A stretch of DNA of 64,000 nt from Zhihengliuella sp. (GTDB lineage: Bacteria; Actinomycetota; Actinomycetes; Actinomycetales; Micrococcaceae). Under the pieces are notes generated by a model. That model had not been told where the DNA came from and did not search any database. It saw only the letters and a program-made list of their open reading frames with translations. The stretch covers positions 124,001-188,000 of the forward strand of contig NZ_JAPSJL010000002.1 of the NCBI RefSeq assembly GCF_031178195.1, given 5' to 3'. Shown here piece by piece: positions 13,601-20,690 of this stretch (position 1 is the stretch's first letter; the number at the start of each line of letters is the position of its first letter). Made by a program: the position numbers and the translations under genes.

Positions 13601-13643
13601 GGCGCGCCACGTCTTCGAGCACCGGTTCTACGGCATCGAGTAG
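10635..13643 (+). CDS. glnE: Glutamine synthetase adenylyltransferase/deadenylylase
   Basis: 1002-residue bifunctional nucleotidyltransferase. The N-terminal deadenylylating domain has GMGKCGARELNYISDVDVVY around residue 212. The C-terminal adenylylating domain has AMGRQGGREIGYGSDADVMY around residue 718. Each carries the G-G-x-E/S plus DxD signature, followed by a helical GlnD-linker-type domain. It modifies the tyrosine of GlnA1 (minus-strand gene at 15978-17402). The GTG start lies 2 nt after the glnA2 stop, so translation is probably coupled. It is somewhat longer than E. coli GlnE (946). Confidence 0.96.
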   Translation: MFSTRQFLSMGFDDVERARRFLAAPELSACDPADLLAGFAQAPDPDLALLSLVRLAERAPAVAPMVADPAIRVRLFRLLGSSEALAEFLLRHPEQLELLGVPDAELAPQDPARLRHRLLSSVRATGPDGAPVAELAGQEGLLALRVAYRAEVVRIALRDLTAEDPLRAMPGVGAELADIAGAALDAALAVARADAAERFAPDEIAAVSLAVIGMGKCGARELNYISDVDVVYVHDAGELDEERAGTIAAYLAGHLAQLANAPAAEPGLWEVDPNLRPEGRDGVLSRTLESHLAYYERWAQSWEFQALLKARCIAGDTRLGQAYEAAVAPLIWSSPERDGFVESVQSMRRRVSDNIPAAEVARQIKLGPGGLRDVEFTVQLLQLVHGRIDETLRVRDTTTAIARLAEAGYIGRGDAADFDNAYRYLRVLEHRIQLVSLRRTHLMPTREPALRALACAAQAAGSPKRQTAAALSDRWQQTKRQVRALHERIFYRPLLATAANLSTDEVRLSTEAAEARLAALGYLDPAGAMRHIEALTAGVSRRASLQRQLLPVLLGWFAEGVSPDAGLLGFRRLSERLGQSPWYLGLLRDSNAAAERLCRILSSSRLLTDWLEVSPESVAWLGNDDELTPLTGEQLLRENTAKLRRQATAEAGMRLVRLNRRREMLRTALAEGAGLIDIDQVGHALSNADAACVQAALELARSEVVAEEQPVTAVLVVAMGRQGGREIGYGSDADVMYVHQPSAGADEGHAQEQATRIVTRVGQLLTANLKPPVPAELKLTVDAALRPEGKQGALVRTLASYREYYNRWASVWERQALLRARPMAGNDELGQQFLAMIDPIRYDRGLDEGELREIRRIKARVEAERLPRGADPALHVKLGRGGLSDVEWLVQVLQLQHASGDPGLRTTSTRQALAAIGRADLLPAEEIALLDEAWTLATRIRSGTLITTGRPSDVVPRGWQDLEMVARWCGYGSGQGAHLESDYLRATRRARHVFEHRFYGIE

Positions 13644-13797
13644 CAGGTCAGGGCGGGGGAGGGCAGGGCACCCCGGTTGGACACTCCACTGACGGCCTTC
13701 GGTAAGGTGGAGGCGTTCTGACCAAAGCTCGACCCCAAGTGGAAGGACCAGCGGGACAGCGCCCGGCTCCGGCCGTGCCGGCTGCCCGCCCTGACTT

Positions 13798-15687
13798 ATG
13801 AGCACACCTGAGACAACCAAAGACCTCCTGGAGACACTGCACCAAGCGACCAAACGGAAGCACCGGCCGCACCGCGAGACCGGGCTGGACAAGACCGTCT
13901 TCTTCATCGCGGCCGTGGTGGCCGTCGCTTTCGTCGCCTGGGGCTTCGTCAGCCCCGCCGGCCTCGGCTCGGTCGCCGAGACGCTGCTGAACGGGACGAT
14001 CAGCAACTTCGGCTGGCTCTTCATCGTCGCCGCCTCCTTCTTCATGATCTTCGTGATCGTCGTCGCCGCCAGCAGGTTCGGCGGCATCAGGCTCGGCAAG
14101 GACGACGAGACGCCCGAGTTCCGCACGTCCTCGTGGATCGCCATGATGTTCGCCTCCGGCATGGGCATCGGCCTCGTCTTCTACGGCGTCGCCGAGCCCC
14201 TCTGGTACTACATGGCGCCCCCGCCCCGGACCGTCGACCCGCAGACGGCCGAGGCCCTGCACACGGCCATGGGCACCACCCTGTTCCACTGGACCCTGTA
14301 CCCCTGGGCGATGTACGCCATCGTCGGCCTCGGCATCGCCTACGGCACGTTCCGTCTCGGACGGCGCCAGCTGTTCTCGTCGATGTTCATCCCACTCTTC
14401 GGCCAGAAGGCCGCCGACGGCATCGGTGGCAAGGTCATCAACATCCTGGCCATCCTCGCGACGCTCTTCGGCTCCGCCTGCTCCCTCGGCCTCGGCGCCC
14501 TGCAGATCGGCGGCGGCATCCAGGCCGTGGGCCTCATGGAATCGGTCACCACCACGATCCTCGTGGCGATCATCGCGGTCCTCACGGCCGGCTTCGTGGC
14601 CTCGGCGGCCTCCGGCGTGGCCAAGGGCATCCAGCTGCTCTCCAACATCAACATGGTGCTGGCCATCGTCCTCGCCGTCCTCGTCTTCATCGGCGGACCG
14701 ACGCTGTTCATCCTCAACGTGCTGCCCAACGCCGTCGGCTCCTTCATCGGGGACCTCCCGGACATGGCGTCCCGCACGTCGGCCTCCGGCGGGGAGGCCC
14801 TGGAGTCCTGGCTGTCCTCGTGGACGATCTTCTACTGGGCCTGGTGGGTGAGCTGGACGCCGTTCGTCGGCCTCTTCATCGCCCGCATCTCCCGCGGCCG
14901 CACCATCCGCCAGTTCGTCACCGGCGTCCTCGTCGTGCCCTCGGTCATCTCGCTGGTGTGGTTCTCCATCATGGGCGGCGGCGCCATCGGCCTCCAGCGC
15001 CGGGCGGAGAACGCCGGCGGTGCGCTCGACCCGATCACTCGGATGGTGGACGGCGCCCCGGACCTGAACTTCGACACCGCGCTGTTCGACTTCCTCGGCC
15101 ACCTGGCCGCGCCAGGCTGGCTGGTCATGGCGATGACGATCGTCGCGGTGGTTCTCATCGGCATCTTCTTCGTCACCAGCGCCGACTCGGCCTCCATCGT
15201 CATGGGAACCCTGTCGGAGAACGGTGTCATCGAGCCCTCCAAGAAGATCGTCATCTTCTGGGGCCTCGCCGTCGGCGCCGTCGCAGCCGTCATGCTCCTC
15301 GCGGGCGGGGACGATCCGGCAGCCGCCCTCACCGGCCTGAAGAACATCACCATCGTCTCGGCCCTGCCGTTCCTCGTGGTGATGATCATGCTCTGCGTGT
15401 CCCTGTGGAAGGACCTCGCCAAGGACCCGTACGTGCTCCAGGGCCAGCTGGCCCGGCAGGTGCTTGTCGAGTCCGTGGTCACCGCGGTGGACAGGTACGA
15501 CGGCGAGGCCTTCGAACTGCATACGCTCGAGACCCCGGAGGGGGACTCCCCGTCGGACGACGCTGCGCCCACGCACAGCGTCGACGCAGGCGGCGACCCC
15601 GCCGACACCGTACCGGGCCCGGAGACGTCCTGGGGCGACACCCTCGACGGCGACGACCTCGACGACGACGCGCGCGCACGCGTGTAG
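13798..15687 (+). CDS. BCCT-family betaine/choline/carnitine transporter
   Basis: 629 residues with about 12 membrane helices. The sodium/substrate signature SGMGIGLVFYGVAEPLWYY starts at about residue 120. The tryptophan-rich segment WTIFYWAWWVSWTPFVG, followed by ARISRGRTIRQFV, starts at about 342. The GMGIG motif is the one found in sodium-coupled glycine-betaine carriers such as BetP. The N-terminal tail is basic. A long acidic C-terminal tail (about 545-629, rich in Asp/Glu/Thr) differs from the basic osmosensing tail of BetP, so activation by osmotic stress cannot be assumed. A TAAGGT at about 13703 is a possible -10, giving a leader of about 90 nt. Exact substrate unknown. Confidence 0.92.
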   Translation: MSTPETTKDLLETLHQATKRKHRPHRETGLDKTVFFIAAVVAVAFVAWGFVSPAGLGSVAETLLNGTISNFGWLFIVAASFFMIFVIVVAASRFGGIRLGKDDETPEFRTSSWIAMMFASGMGIGLVFYGVAEPLWYYMAPPPRTVDPQTAEALHTAMGTTLFHWTLYPWAMYAIVGLGIAYGTFRLGRRQLFSSMFIPLFGQKAADGIGGKVINILAILATLFGSACSLGLGALQIGGGIQAVGLMESVTTTILVAIIAVLTAGFVASAASGVAKGIQLLSNINMVLAIVLAVLVFIGGPTLFILNVLPNAVGSFIGDLPDMASRTSASGGEALESWLSSWTIFYWAWWVSWTPFVGLFIARISRGRTIRQFVTGVLVVPSVISLVWFSIMGGGAIGLQRRAENAGGALDPITRMVDGAPDLNFDTALFDFLGHLAAPGWLVMAMTIVAVVLIGIFFVTSADSASIVMGTLSENGVIEPSKKIVIFWGLAVGAVAAVMLLAGGDDPAAALTGLKNITIVSALPFLVVMIMLCVSLWKDLAKDPYVLQGQLARQVLVESVVTAVDRYDGEAFELHTLETPEGDSPSDDAAPTHSVDAGGDPADTVPGPETSWGDTLDGDDLDDDARARV

Positions 15688-15709
15688 CGCGCACTGCACT
15701 CGCACGGCG

Positions 15710-15754
15710 GACGGCCGGCGGCAGGACCCACACGGGGTGCTGCCGCCGGCCGTC
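15710..15754 (+). terminator. Strong hairpin terminator of the BCCT gene
   Basis: Arms of 15 nt (GACGGCCGGCGGCAG at 15710-15724; CTGCCGCCGGCCGTC at 15740-15754) pair perfectly around a 15-nt loop. It starts about 22 nt after the stop codon. Confidence 0.75.
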
Positions 15755-15857
15755 TGCAGTTCCAGAGGGCGCCGCTGGGGCTCCAGGGCATGTCGGAACG
15801 GCCCGGCTGCGCGTCCGGCGAACTGGCCCCCGAGCCCGGGAGCCCAGACACACAGAA

Positions 15858-15913
15858 GAGGGCCCGCACGCTGCGGCCGGCACCATGGTGCCGGCCGCAG
15901 CGTGCGGGCCCTC
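15858..15913. terminator. Perfect 56-nt palindrome between BCCT gene and glnA1 (bidirectional terminator)
   Basis: Two 28-nt arms with no unpaired centre. It starts GAGGGCCCGCACGCTGCGGC, is centred on CACCATGGTG and ends in the exact reverse complement. It lies 65 nt past the glnA1 stop on the minus strand and about 170 nt past the BCCT stop. The flanks lack T-runs, typical of high-GC actinobacterial terminators. Confidence 0.75.
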
Positions 15914-15977
15914 AGTGGCCCGAGGCCGGTCGGTCATCCGAGCCGTGGAGCTCCGGACCGCCCGACCGGCCGCAGGA

Positions 15978-17402
15978 CTAGCAGCTGAAGTACAGCTCGA
16001 ACTCGTAGGGGTTCGGGCGGAGCGACAGCGGCTCGATCTCGAACTCGCGCTTGTAGGCGATCCACGCCTGGATGAGGTCCTCGGTGAAGACGTCGCCGGC
16101 CAAGAGGAACTCGTAGTCGTTCTCCAGGGCCTCGAGGGCCTCGTCGAGCGAGCCGGGGGCGACCTGGATGTCCTTGGCCTCCTCGGCGGGGAGCTCGTAG
16201 AGGTCCTTGTCGATCGGGGCGGCGGGCTCGATGCGGTTCTTGATGCCGTCCAGCCCGGCCATGAGCTGGGCGGAGAAGGCCAGGTACGGATTGCAGGAGG
16301 GATCCGGCGCACGGAACTCGATACGCTTGGCCTTGGGGTTGGAACCGGTGATCGGAATGCGGATACCGGCGGAACGGTTGCCCTGCGAGTAGACCATGTT
16401 CACCGGGGCCTCGTAGCCCTTGACCAGACGCCGGTACGAGTTCACGGTCGGGTTGGTGAAGGCCAGGACGGCCGAGGCGTGCTTGAGCAGTCCGCCGATG
16501 TACCAGCGAGCAATATCCGACAGGCCGGCATAGCCCTTCTCGTCGTAGAACAGGGGTTCGCCGTTGGCCCAGAGCGACTGGTGGCAGTGCATGCCCGAGC
16601 CATTGTCGCCGAAGATCGGCTTCGGCATGAAGGTCGCGGTCTGACCGAAGGCCTGCGCGACGTTCTTGACGATGTACTTGAACTTCAGGATGTCGTCCGC
16701 TGCATGGGTCAGCGTGTCGAACCGATAGTTGATCTCCGCCTGGCCGGCAGCACCGACCTCGTGGTGGCTACGCTCGACCTCGAGCCCGGCCGCGTCGAGC
16801 TCGACGCAGATCGCATCGCGCAGGTCGGCCTGCTTGTCGATCGGTGCGACGGGGAAGTACCCGCCCTTGACCGGCGTCTTGTGGCCGAGGTTGCCGCCCT
16901 CCTCCTTGCGGCCGGTGTTCCAGGGTGCCTCCTCGGAGTCGACCTTGTAGAAGGAGCCCTGCGGCGTCGACGCGTACTGCACGTTGTCGAAGATGAAGAA
17001 CTCGGCCTCGGGGGCGAAGAACGCCGTATCGGCGATGCCGGTCGAGGCGAGGTAGGCCTCGGCGCGCTCCGCGACGCCACGCGGATCGCGGTGGTATGGG
17101 TCTCCGGTGCGCGGATTGATGATCGAGAAGTTGATGGCGAGCGTCTTCTCCACGCGGAACGGGTCGATGAAGGCGGTCGAGACGTCCGGGATGAGCTGCA
17201 TGTCGGATTCGGCGATGCCCTGGAAACCGCGGATCGAGGAGCCGTCGAAGAGCTGGCCGTTCACGAAGAAGTCTGCGTCCACGGACTTCGCGGGGACGTT
17301 GAAGTGCTGCTGGACACCCGGGAGATCGGTGAATCGGATGTCGACGAACTTCACTTCTTCGTCGGCAATGTACTTGAGGACTTCGTCCGGATTCTTGAAC
17401 AT
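15978..17402 (-). CDS. glnA: Glutamine synthetase type I, adenylylation-controlled
   Basis: 474 residues, the usual length of GSI-beta. Motifs: [18 protein letters not shown], the catalytic EAEFFIFD, the [13 protein letters not shown] segment, and NRSAGIRIP in the ATP site. The adenylylation site is present as KDLYELP with Tyr402, so it is the expected target of GlnE encoded 2.3 kb away. The ATG at 17402 has AAGGAGC 9 nt upstream (GCTCCTT at 17411-17417 on the plus strand). It is the main ammonia-assimilating enzyme in relatives. A candidate GlnR-type operator lies about 80-110 nt upstream. Confidence 0.97.
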   Translation of the reverse strand: MFKNPDEVLKYIADEEVKFVDIRFTDLPGVQQHFNVPAKSVDADFFVNGQLFDGSSIRGFQGIAESDMQLIPDVSTAFIDPFRVEKTLAINFSIINPRTGDPYHRDPRGVAERAEAYLASTGIADTAFFAPEAEFFIFDNVQYASTPQGSFYKVDSEEAPWNTGRKEEGGNLGHKTPVKGGYFPVAPIDKQADLRDAICVELDAAGLEVERSHHEVGAAGQAEINYRFDTLTHAADDILKFKYIVKNVAQAFGQTATFMPKPIFGDNGSGMHCHQSLWANGEPLFYDEKGYAGLSDIARWYIGGLLKHASAVLAFTNPTVNSYRRLVKGYEAPVNMVYSQGNRSAGIRIPITGSNPKAKRIEFRAPDPSCNPYLAFSAQLMAGLDGIKNRIEPAAPIDKDLYELPAEEAKDIQVAPGSLDEALEALENDYEFLLAGDVFTEDLIQAWIAYKREFEIEPLSLRPNPYEFELYFSC

Positions 17403-17476
17403 CTAGAACTGCTCCTTGTGTGCAATCAGCGCGCGCGTTCGTAAGGCATGCGCCTCGGGTGTCGGGCCCCGATGAT

Positions 17477-17514
17477 GTAACGATCCTAACGAACCGGCGT
17501 TACCCGGCAGTGTC
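17477..17514 (-). promoter_or_regulatory. Possible GlnR-type nitrogen operator upstream of glnA1
   Basis: On the plus strand GTAAC (17477), AACGA (17488), GTTAC (17499) and GTGTC (17510) are spaced exactly 11 nt apart. The known GlnR site is GTnAC-n6-GAAAC repeated with the same period. The two GTnAC boxes match but the two GAAAC boxes are weak. It is tentative, since other Micrococcales may use AmtR instead. Confidence 0.3.
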
Positions 17515-17594
17515 GCAATTGTTTCCGCGGTGTAACACGGCCGCCCAGGGCCGGTGCGTCCACGGCGGCGCCCGGGCCTTCGAGGCGCTCACGG

Positions 17595-17600
17595 TACGCT
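17595..17600 (+). promoter_or_regulatory. -10 box (TACGCT) of a leaderless RDD-gene promoter
   Basis: TACGCT lies 6 nt before the GTG at 17607, with no ribosome site between. Confidence 0.45.
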
Positions 17601-17606
17601 GGGTCG

Positions 17607-18044
17607 GTGGAGAGAAGAGACCTCGGGTCGTGGCTCGAAGGCCCGCCCCAGCTGAACAGTGAAGCCTGGCCCGGTCGGAGAATGGGTCGACCAGAGCGCG
17701 GCCCCGGCAGTGTGGCCCGCATCGGCCCGCGGGTGGTAGCCCTCTGCATCGACTGGGCGCTCGCCATGGTCGTCTCCCATTTCTTCTTCGACGGCGACGC
17801 GACGGCGAACTTGGTGATCTTCGGCGCGATGACGCTCGTCCTCGTCGGCCTCACCGGGCACACGATCGGACACCGGATCATGGGGATGCAGGTCCAGCGC
17901 GTCGCCGGTGGTCCGGTCCGGCCGCTTGATGGAGTGGTCCGCACGCTCCTGATGTGCTTGGTCGTTCCGGCATTCGTCACCGACGCCGATCAACGCGGAC
18001 TCCACGACAGGGTCCGCGGGACCATTCTGGTCAAGATCCGCTGA
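17607..18044 (+). CDS. RDD-family membrane protein
   Basis: 145 residues. After a polar N-terminus come RIGPRVVALCIDWALAMVV (the R and D of the RDD motif in helix 1), a second helix NLVIFGAMTLVLVGLTGHT, then GHRIMGMQVQRV and a third hydrophobic stretch TLLMCLVVPAFVTD. The ending QRGLHDRVRGTILVKI is typical. Some RDD proteins act in sodium/proton exchange, but most are uncharacterised. The gene sits between glnA1 and the lip genes, the position of a similar gene in mycobacteria (from memory). Function unassigned. Confidence 0.88.
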   Translation: MERRDLGSWLEGPPQLNSEAWPGRRMGRPERGPGSVARIGPRVVALCIDWALAMVVSHFFFDGDATANLVIFGAMTLVLVGLTGHTIGHRIMGMQVQRVAGGPVRPLDGVVRTLLMCLVVPAFVTDADQRGLHDRVRGTILVKIR

Positions 18045-18047
18045 GCG

Positions 18048-18072
18048 GGAGGAACGGCCGGGCCGTTCCTCC
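18048..18072 (+). terminator. Hairpin terminator of the RDD gene
   Basis: GGAGGAACGGCC, one base, GGCCGTTCCTCC: 12 perfect pairs starting 4 nt after the stop codon. A one-base loop cannot close, so the inner pairs would open. Confidence 0.7.
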
Positions 18073-18088
18073 GATGGACGCGTCTCGA

Positions 18089-18136
18089 GTACAGCAGTGG
18101 GGCCGTCCCCGAACCGGGGCGGCCCCACTGCTGTAC
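18089..18136. terminator. Long hairpin, bidirectional terminator
   Basis: GTACAGCAGTGGGGCCG (from 18089) pairs with CGGCCCCACTGCTGTAC (to 18136), and the stem continues through CCCC/GGGG with one bulged base. It ends 15 nt from the DUF4191 stop on the minus strand. Confidence 0.7.
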
Positions 18137-18150
18137 TGCGGCATGGAGAC

Positions 18151-18909
18151 CTAGCGGCCGCGCATGGCGCGCCGGTCCGGACGGGCGCGCGTCGGATCGA
18201 TGCCCTTCGGCACCGGCATCTTGTTCATGTTCAGCGAGCTGATGCGTCGGTCGACTGTCTGGACTTCCACCTTGTTGAGGGACTTCGGCAGCTTCTTCAT
18301 CTTCTTCGAGACGTCGCCGAGCTTCGTCTGGTTCTCGTCCGATCCGGCGTTGATGATGTGGATCGGGACGTTCGGCAGTACCCGCGCCAGACGGCGCTTC
18401 TCTCCCTCGACCAGCGGACGGACCCGGCCCGTCGGCCCCTCTGTGACGAGGACGACTCCCGGGCGTCCGATGGCCATGAAGACCAGGTCCTGGGTGCGGG
18501 GGGAGATCGCGACTGGCTCTTCCTTGATGATCCAGCCACGGCGCAGGACGCTCATCGCGGCGCCTGCGGCACCTTGGCGGCCCTCGATCTGGGCGAAGGC
18601 GGCCGTCTCGGCCCTCCGGGAGAGAATGACCGTCGCGAGGAGCAGGCCAACGGGGATCGCGATGAGGACGGCCGTGATCCAGTTGTTGATCAACAGGCCG
18701 ATGGCGAGCCCGACGGCGATGGTGCCCAGGAACGCCAGGAGCATCCACCACACGACACTGGGGTCGTGGCGGCGGGTCATCCGGAAGACCTGGCCCATCT
18801 GCTTCAGCCGGCCGGGCTCCTTGGCGGCCTTCTCGGCCTTCGGTTTACGGGTGAAGAGGCCGCGCTTCTGCGGCTCCTCTGCGGATGCGTCGGTGGGGGT
18901 TTTGGCCAT
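18151..18909 (-). CDS. DUF4191 membrane protein
   Basis: 252 residues. A basic N-terminus (about 1-50) precedes two adjoining membrane helices (WWMLLAFLGTIAVGLAIGLLI and TAVLIAIPVGLLLATVIL, about 53-96). A conserved cytosolic part follows, containing GRQGAAGAAMSVLRRGW and VLVTEGPTGRVRPL, and the protein ends in a basic tail. It matches the DUF4191 family found downstream of lipA in actinobacteria; function is unknown. The start lies 12 nt past the lipA stop, so it may be read through from lipBA. A TAGAAT box overlapping the lipA stop (18919-18924) could also give its own leaderless transcript. Confidence 0.88.
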   Translation of the reverse strand: MAKTPTDASAEEPQKRGLFTRKPKAEKAAKEPGRLKQMGQVFRMTRRHDPSVVWWMLLAFLGTIAVGLAIGLLINNWITAVLIAIPVGLLLATVILSRRAETAAFAQIEGRQGAAGAAMSVLRRGWIIKEEPVAISPRTQDLVFMAIGRPGVVLVTEGPTGRVRPLVEGEKRRLARVLPNVPIHIINAGSDENQTKLGDVSKKMKKLPKSLNKVEVQTVDRRISSLNMNKMPVPKGIDPTRARPDRRAMRGR

Positions 18910-18921
18910 AATAGGTCAATT

Positions 18922-19857
18922 CTACGTGATCTGTAGTTCCTTCTTCCGCACGGCCTCGCTCCACAGAGTGCCCGCACGGTAGGACGAGCGCACGAGCGGG
19001 CCGCTCATGACGCCCAGGTAGCCGATCTCCTCGGCCTCCTGCTTGAGCTCGATGAACTCCTGCGGCTTGACCCAGCGGTCCACCGGCAGGTGGCGCTCCG
19101 TCGGGCGGAGGTACTGGGTGATTGTGATCAGGTCGCAACCGGCCTCGTGGAGGTCGCGGAGCGCCTCCGAGATCTCAGCACGGGTCTCGCCCATGCCGAG
19201 GATCAGGTTCGATTTGGTGATCAGGCCGCGCTGACGTCCGTGCGTGATGACGTCGAGGGAACGCTGGTAGCGGAAAGCAGGCCGGATGCGCTTGAAGATG
19301 CGGGGCACTGTCTCGACATTGTGGGCGTACACCTCGGGCGCGGAATCGCAGATCGCATCCAGGAACTCGGGGTTGCCGGAGAAGTCGGGGATCAGCAGTT
19401 CCACACCCGTCTCCGGGTTCATGCGATGGATCTGCCGGACCGTTTCGGCGTAGAGCCACGTTCCCTCGTCCTCGAGGTCGTCTCGTGCCACACCGGTGAC
19501 CGTCGCGTATCGCAACTCCATCTTCTTGACGCTCATGGCGACCTTGAACGGCTCCGCCCGGTCGAGTGCGGCCGGCTTGCCCGTATCGATCTGGCAGAAG
19601 TCGCAGCGGCGCGTGCACTCCGACCCTCCGATGAGGAACGTGGCCTCGCGGTCCTCCCAGCACTCGAAGATGTTCGGGCACCCGGCTTCCTGGCACACGG
19701 TGTGGAGACCCTCCGACTTCACGAGGTTCTTCAGCTCCACGTACTCGGGGCCGATATTCACCTTGGCCTTGATCCAGTCGGGCTTGCGCTCGACGGGTGT
19801 CTCGGAATTGCGCTGCTCGATCCTGAGCAGGCGGCGGCCTTCGGGTGCCAGTGTCAT
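18922..19857 (-). CDS. lipA: Lipoyl synthase
   Basis: 311 residues, radical SAM. Inserts two sulfurs into octanoyl groups on lipoyl domains. The auxiliary cluster is bound by [12 protein letters not shown] and the SAM cluster by CTRRCDFC (CxxxCxxC); the C-terminal RSSYRAG supplies the family serine ligand. The ATG overlaps the lipB stop as ATGA, so translation is coupled. Substrate domains are provided by the E2 protein encoded at 23106-24992. Confidence 0.97.
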   Translation of the reverse strand: MTLAPEGRRLLRIEQRNSETPVERKPDWIKAKVNIGPEYVELKNLVKSEGLHTVCQEAGCPNIFECWEDREATFLIGGSECTRRCDFCQIDTGKPAALDRAEPFKVAMSVKKMELRYATVTGVARDDLEDEGTWLYAETVRQIHRMNPETGVELLIPDFSGNPEFLDAICDSAPEVYAHNVETVPRIFKRIRPAFRYQRSLDVITHGRQRGLITKSNLILGMGETRAEISEALRDLHEAGCDLITITQYLRPTERHLPVDRWVKPQEFIELKQEAEEIGYLGVMSGPLVRSSYRAGTLWSEAVRKKELQIT

Positions 19858-20570
19858 GCGTTAACTCCATGTGTGGGGTGCTGGGCGGGGGATGATCCTG
19901 CAGCGGCGGTAGCCGGCGTGCGATCTCCGAGTGCGGGCGGGAGGATGCTGTCGAACTCCCGCCGGACGATGTCGAGGACGTCCGACGGTGCTACCGGACG
20001 TCCGGATTCTGCGCTGATGCTGGTCACGGAGGCGTCCGTGATGCCGCAGGGGATGATGTTGCCGTAGGGGTCCAGGGAGTTGGAGCAGTTCAGCGCGAAT
20101 CCGTGCAGCGTGACGCCGCGGAGGACCCTGATTCCGATCGCGGCGATCTTGCGGTCCTGCTGGATCCCGTCGCCGAGCACCCAGACCCCGGCCCGGCCAT
20201 CGACGCGTACAGCGTCGATGCCGTACTGCGCGACGACGCGGATGAGGATCTCCTCGAGCCGCCAGACGTAGTCCTTGACGGCCGACTTGTCGGCCAGCGG
20301 GACAATCGGGTACGCGACCAGCTGACCCGGTCCGTGCCAGGTGATCTTGCCTCCCCGGTCGACGTCTACGACCGGCGTGCCGTCGATGGGCAGGTCCTCC
20401 GGCTCGGTGCGCTTCCCGGCCGTGTAGACGGGCGCGTGCTCCAGCAGGAGCACTTCGGGCTCTCTCTCCCCGGACGAGACCTCGCGGTGGATCGTTCGCT
20501 GGAGGTCCCAGCACTGCCGATAGTCGACGAAATCGGGCGCGAACCCGAGGGGGCGGAACTGAAGTGGCAT
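19854..20570 (-). CDS. lipB: Octanoyltransferase
   Basis: 238 residues. Moves octanoate from acyl-ACP to lipoyl domains. Motifs: [31 protein letters not shown], the catalytic Lys in [11 protein letters not shown], and the Cys in [13 protein letters not shown]. The ATG at 20570 ([10 protein letters not shown]) is chosen because homologues start there and a TAGGCT box is 7 nt upstream. First gene of lipB-lipA, probably extending to the DUF4191 gene. The C-terminal 20 residues ([13 protein letters not shown]) look disordered. Confidence 0.96.
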   Translation of the reverse strand: MPLQFRPLGFAPDFVDYRQCWDLQRTIHREVSSGEREPEVLLLEHAPVYTAGKRTEPEDLPIDGTPVVDVDRGGKITWHGPGQLVAYPIVPLADKSAVKDYVWRLEEILIRVVAQYGIDAVRVDGRAGVWVLGDGIQQDRKIAAIGIRVLRGVTLHGFALNCSNSLDPYGNIIPCGITDASVTSISAESGRPVAPSDVLDIVRREFDSILPPALGDRTPATAAAGSSPAQHPTHGVNA

Positions 20571-20577
20571 AACGGTC

Positions 20578-20583
20578 AGCCTA
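20578..20583 (-). promoter_or_regulatory. -10 box (TAGGCT) of a leaderless lipB promoter
   Basis: TAGGCT on the minus strand, 7 nt before the lipB ATG. The divergent kinase gene starts about 110 nt away. Confidence 0.5.
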
Positions 20584-20690
20584 CGCCGCAGCGTGGGGTG
20601 ATTCCACTCACCGGCAAGTGCTACACGGCCGCTCTGCGCTGCCTGTGGATAGTTTCTGCGCGTTACGCCGGAAAGGACTAGAACGGGTAC

